From an uncultured Oscillospiraceae bacterium (GTDB lineage: Bacteria > Bacillota > Clostridia > Oscillospirales > Acutalibacteraceae), in contig UREO01000124.1 of the NCBI GenBank assembly GCA_900546895.1, positions 1 through 8,387 on the forward strand: a DNA stretch of 8,387 nt. The letters run 5' to 3'. The translations under genes and the position numbers were made by a program. Below the pieces are notes generated by a model. It saw only the letters and a program-made list of their open reading frames with translations. It did not search any database and was not told where the DNA came from. This document shows, in pieces, positions 6,936-8,387 of this stretch (positions within the stretch are counted from its first letter, which is position 1; each line of letters starts with the position of its first letter).

Positions 6936-7193
6936 TTAAATATTTTTTTCGCAAAACGCTTTTGCTTTTTCGTAATCTTCTTGTTCGTTTTCACCTTCAA
7001 TGGAAAAAATAAGAGGATCATGATATTTGGCATTAAGATTCATGACGGCAAAAATTGTTTTGGCATTGACAGTCTTATCTTTCAGTGAAATGCGGATGTC
7101 AGACGTACAGCTTTGTGCAAGCTTTACAATCAGTCCGGCCGGGCGGGCGTGTATTCCGAGTTTGTCTTGAATGATGTAAGTAAATTGTTTCAT
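6936..7193 (-). CDS. HPr-family phosphocarrier protein with Thr at position 46
   Basis: This small cytoplasmic protein of 85 residues (HPr is usually 85-90) carries phosphate from Enzyme I to PTS sugar permeases and to PRD-containing regulators. The phosphorylation site H15 is intact in GIHARPAG (13-20). The regulatory serine that HPr kinase modifies in Firmicutes (Ser46) is replaced by Thr46 in TVNAKTIFAVMNLN, and the following glycines of the usual IMGVMSLG are also changed, so this is probably a diverged paralog rather than the main HPr. No ptsI gene is adjacent. The ATG at 7193 is chosen because GAGGG lies six bases upstream; a TTG at 7208 would read through that site. The leader carries a promoter, a RAT site and a terminator (7308-7422), so expression is probably controlled by antitermination. 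Confidence 0.9.
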   Translation of the reverse strand: MKQFTYIIQDKLGIHARPAGLIVKLAQSCTSDIRISLKDKTVNAKTIFAVMNLNAKYHDPLIFSIEGENEQEDYEKAKAFCEKNI

Positions 7194-7307
7194 AACTTTC
7201 CCTCTCAATTTTGTTGATTTTAAAATTAAATAATTCCAATTATTTATTACTGGAGTACGTTTGTGAATTTCACCTCGATTCTTTCGTAATAATTCAAAAT
7301 TTTAATA

Positions 7308-7354
7308 TAAAAATAAAAAATACCCAAAAATACAAAACCGTATTTTTAGGTATT
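7308..7354 (-). terminator. Leader terminator of the HPr transcript, overlapping a RAT site
   Basis: On the minus strand AATACCTAAAAATAC (7354-7340) pairs with GTATTTTTGGGTATT (7333-7319), 14 of 15 positions, around a 6-base loop. TTTTTTATTTTT follows immediately (7320-7309). The 5' arm shares its first six bases with the 3' end of the RAT site (7349-7354), so the two structures exclude each other. It lies about 115 bases before the HPr start codon. Confidence 0.78.
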
Positions 7355-7374
7355 GCCCGCAAGGGTTACAATCC
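7349..7374 (-). promoter_or_regulatory. RAT site (ribonucleic antiterminator) in the HPr leader
   Basis: The minus strand reads GGATTGTAACCC-TTGC-GGGCAATACC, closely matching the RAT targets of LicT/SacT-type antiterminators. Predicted short helices are GG/CC, TTG/CAA and CCC/GGG. It starts about 14 bases after the expected transcription start and overlaps the leader terminator. Binding of the antiterminator encoded at 7694 would stabilise this fold and allow read-through into HPr and the ThrE genes. Confidence 0.8.
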
Positions 7375-7394
7375 AATTATTAAATTTAGCTTTT

Positions 7395-7422
7395 ATTATA
7401 CTCGACATTTGAAATATGTCAA
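7395..7422 (-). promoter_or_regulatory. Consensus sigma-A promoter for HPr-ThrE
   Basis: The minus strand has a perfect TTGACA (7422-7417) and a perfect TATAAT (7400-7395) separated by 16 bases. The expected start is near 7388, giving a leader of about 195 bases. The repeat GACAT/ATGTC (7404-7408 and 7416-7420) lies in the spacer and touches the -35 box; it might be an operator. Confidence 0.85.
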
Positions 7423-7521
7423 TAAAAAGAACTTATAAAACAATTATTAATTTTTACATTAGAAAAAATAAATAAAAATTCTTACGGAAAGTATTAAAAG
7501 ATAGAAATCTTGTGAATTATA

Positions 7522-7550
7522 TTGAAAAGTGATTCATTTTGTGTTATCCT
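7522..7550 (+). promoter_or_regulatory. Sigma-A promoter for the LicT-type antiterminator gene
   Basis: TTGAAA (7522-7527) and TATCCT (7545-7550) are separated by 17 bases, placing the transcription start near 7557, about ten bases before the RAT site. The sequence TTGAAAAGTGATTCAT over the -35 box resembles a CcpA cre site at the flanks but lacks the central CG. Confidence 0.72.
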
Positions 7551-7565
7551 ATAAACAACGCTTTA

Positions 7566-7592
7566 GGATTGTAACTGTACGCAGGCAACACC
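7566..7592 (+). promoter_or_regulatory. RAT site (ribonucleic antiterminator) in the antiterminator's own leader
   Basis: GGATTGTAACTG-TACG-CAGGCAACACC matches the RAT consensus bound by LicT-type CAT domains. Predicted helices are GG/CC, TTG/CAA and CTG/CAG. Its last six bases (AACACC, 7587-7592) are also the first bases of the terminator 5' arm, the standard mutually exclusive arrangement. It suggests that the antiterminator controls its own transcript. Confidence 0.88.
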
Positions 7593-7650
7593 TAAATCGC
7601 AATAAAACATGACACTTTAGTTTTGTGTTTTATTGCGATTTAGGTGTTTC
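7587..7650 (+). terminator. Leader terminator upstream of the antiterminator gene
   Basis: A perfect 23-base-pair stem is formed by 7587-7609 and 7626-7648, with a 16-base loop. It is followed by a modest U-rich stretch (TTTCTATATAT). The 5' arm overlaps the RAT site. The hairpin ends about 45 bases before the start codon. Confidence 0.85.
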
Positions 7651-7693
7651 TATATATAAAAGGACAACGCTATTAAATGGGAGGGGGAAACAA

Positions 7694-8387
7694 ATGAAAA
7701 TTAAAAAGGTGTACAACAATAATATTGTTTTGGCAGAAAACGAGCAGTTGTTGGAGGTTGTTCTGCTTGGCAGGGGAATTGCATTTCAGAAAAAAGCAGG
7801 AGATGAAATTGATCCCCTGAAAATAGACAAAACATTTGTGCTGGATTCCCCTGAACTATCCTCTCGATTTATAACGCTGCTTCAAGAAATTCCCTTGAAT
7901 CATGTGGAGTTATCCAACAAAATTATTCTTGAGGCACAAAAGAAATTGAATGTCCGTTTTCATGACAGCATTTATATTGCTCTTACTGATCATATTAGCT
8001 ATGCATTATCAAGGTACAAAGAAGGAATGCATATCCGCAACGCGCTTTTATGGGAGATAAAAAAGTATTATGCTAAAGAATATGCCGCAGCTCTTTACGC
8101 TTTGGAAATAGTGGAGTACTACGAAGGAGTGGTGCTCCCAGAAGATGAGGCGGGGTTTATCGCTCTTCATTTTGTAAACGCTCAGCAAAATGGAGAAGAA
8201 ATTCAGCATACGATTATCGTGACAGAAACAGTCAATGAGATTATGAGTATTGTGAAATATCACTATTCTATGGAACTGGATGAGGATTCTTTAAATTACA
8301 GCCGATTTATCACTCATATCCGTTTTTTTGTAAGAGGGATCGTCAATCATGAAATTGAAATGACGGATGACGACTTTCTATATAACC
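7694..8387 (+). CDS. BglG/LicT family transcription antiterminator (partial, runs off window)
   Basis: The visible 231 residues hold the N-terminal RNA-binding CAT domain (about 1-55, MKIKKVYNNNIVLAE and LGRGIAFQKKAGDEID), all of PTS regulation domain 1 (about 65-170) and the start of PRD2. PRD histidines align with those of B. subtilis LicT: H100 (TDHIS) and H159 (ALHF) in PRD1, and H208 (ITHIR) in PRD2. The protein should bind RAT RNA and prevent termination, with activity set by PTS phosphorylation: commonly an EII permease acts negatively on PRD1 and HPr~P positively on PRD2. A strong GGAGGGGG lies upstream of the ATG at 7694. Two matching RAT sites lie in the adjacent gap, one on each strand. 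The rest of PRD2 lies beyond the window, where PTS or glycosidase genes would be expected. Confidence 0.95.
   Translation, partial: MKIKKVYNNNIVLAENEQLLEVVLLGRGIAFQKKAGDEIDPLKIDKTFVLDSPELSSRFITLLQEIPLNHVELSNKIILEAQKKLNVRFHDSIYIALTDHISYALSRYKEGMHIRNALLWEIKKYYAKEYAAALYALEIVEYYEGVVLPEDEAGFIALHFVNAQQNGEEIQHTIIVTETVNEIMSIVKYHYSMELDEDSLNYSRFITHIRFFVRGIVNHEIEMTDDDFLYN

Noticed and set aside
7194..7208. TTG start that would add five residues to HPr
   Set aside because: It overlaps the GAGGG ribosome binding site of the ATG at 7193, and HPr numbering (His15) fits the shorter form exactly.
7211..7438. Small plus-strand open frame of 75 codons
   Set aside because: It lies across the minus-strand promoter, RAT and terminator, has no ribosome binding site and looks like chance coding in AT-rich DNA.
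7522..7537. CcpA cre-like site over the antiterminator promoter
   Set aside because: The flanks fit, but the central CG that defines cre sites is missing (GT instead), so it is not listed as a feature.
7555..7671. Direct repeat ACAACGCT at 7555-7562 and 7664-7671 flanking the RAT/terminator leader
   Set aside because: It is only eight bases and has no known role; it could be chance.
8048..8263. Minus-strand open frame of 71 codons
   Set aside because: It is opposite the clearly recognised PRD1/PRD2 region of the antiterminator and has no supporting features.
1..8387. CRISPR arrays, tRNA or rRNA genes, transposase genes
   Set aside because: None were seen by eye on either strand.

Overview
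The window looks like part of a Gram-positive, low-to-moderate-GC Clostridia-type (Firmicutes) genome. The evidence is strong GGAGG-type ribosome binding sites, consensus sigma-A style promoters, a PepV-type dipeptidase, an HPr phosphocarrier and a BglG/LicT-type antiterminator with RNA targets. No species can be assigned from this sequence alone.

Left part (1-5511), peptide use. The window opens in the C-terminal end of an oligopeptide/dipeptide ABC transporter ATPase (+). A convergent MurR/RpiR-family regulator (-) follows, separated from it by a strong terminator hairpin. Divergent from the regulator is a three-gene run on the + strand: isoaspartyl dipeptidase (iadA), an M42-family metalloaminopeptidase and a PepV-type M20 dipeptidase. 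All three have intact metal and catalytic residues. Together these genes suggest uptake of short peptides and their complete hydrolysis in the cytoplasm, including beta-aspartyl peptides, probably under the RpiR regulator. A terminator at 5457-5511 closes the run. Two copies of a MITE-like element with 16-base imperfect terminal inverted repeats lie in opposite orientations after iadA and after pepV, bracketing the M42-pepV pair.

Right part (5512-8387), antitermination and export. This part is visibly more AT-rich. On the minus strand, reading leftward, are a divergent HPr-family phosphocarrier, a ThrE-type exporter N-terminal-type subunit and its small partner subunit. On the plus strand a BglG/LicT-family antiterminator starts and runs off the window edge.

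The most interesting region is the 500-base gap between HPr and the antiterminator (7194-7693). It holds two divergent promoters. Each fires into its own short leader with a ribonucleic antiterminator (RAT) site overlapping the 5' arm of a terminator hairpin, one on each strand. The antiterminator therefore probably controls both its own transcript and the HPr-ThrE transcript. HPr~P is the usual phosphodonor for PRD histidines of such antiterminators, so this arrangement suggests a feedback loop. The HPr is unusual: it keeps His15 but has Thr where the regulatory Ser46 normally sits.
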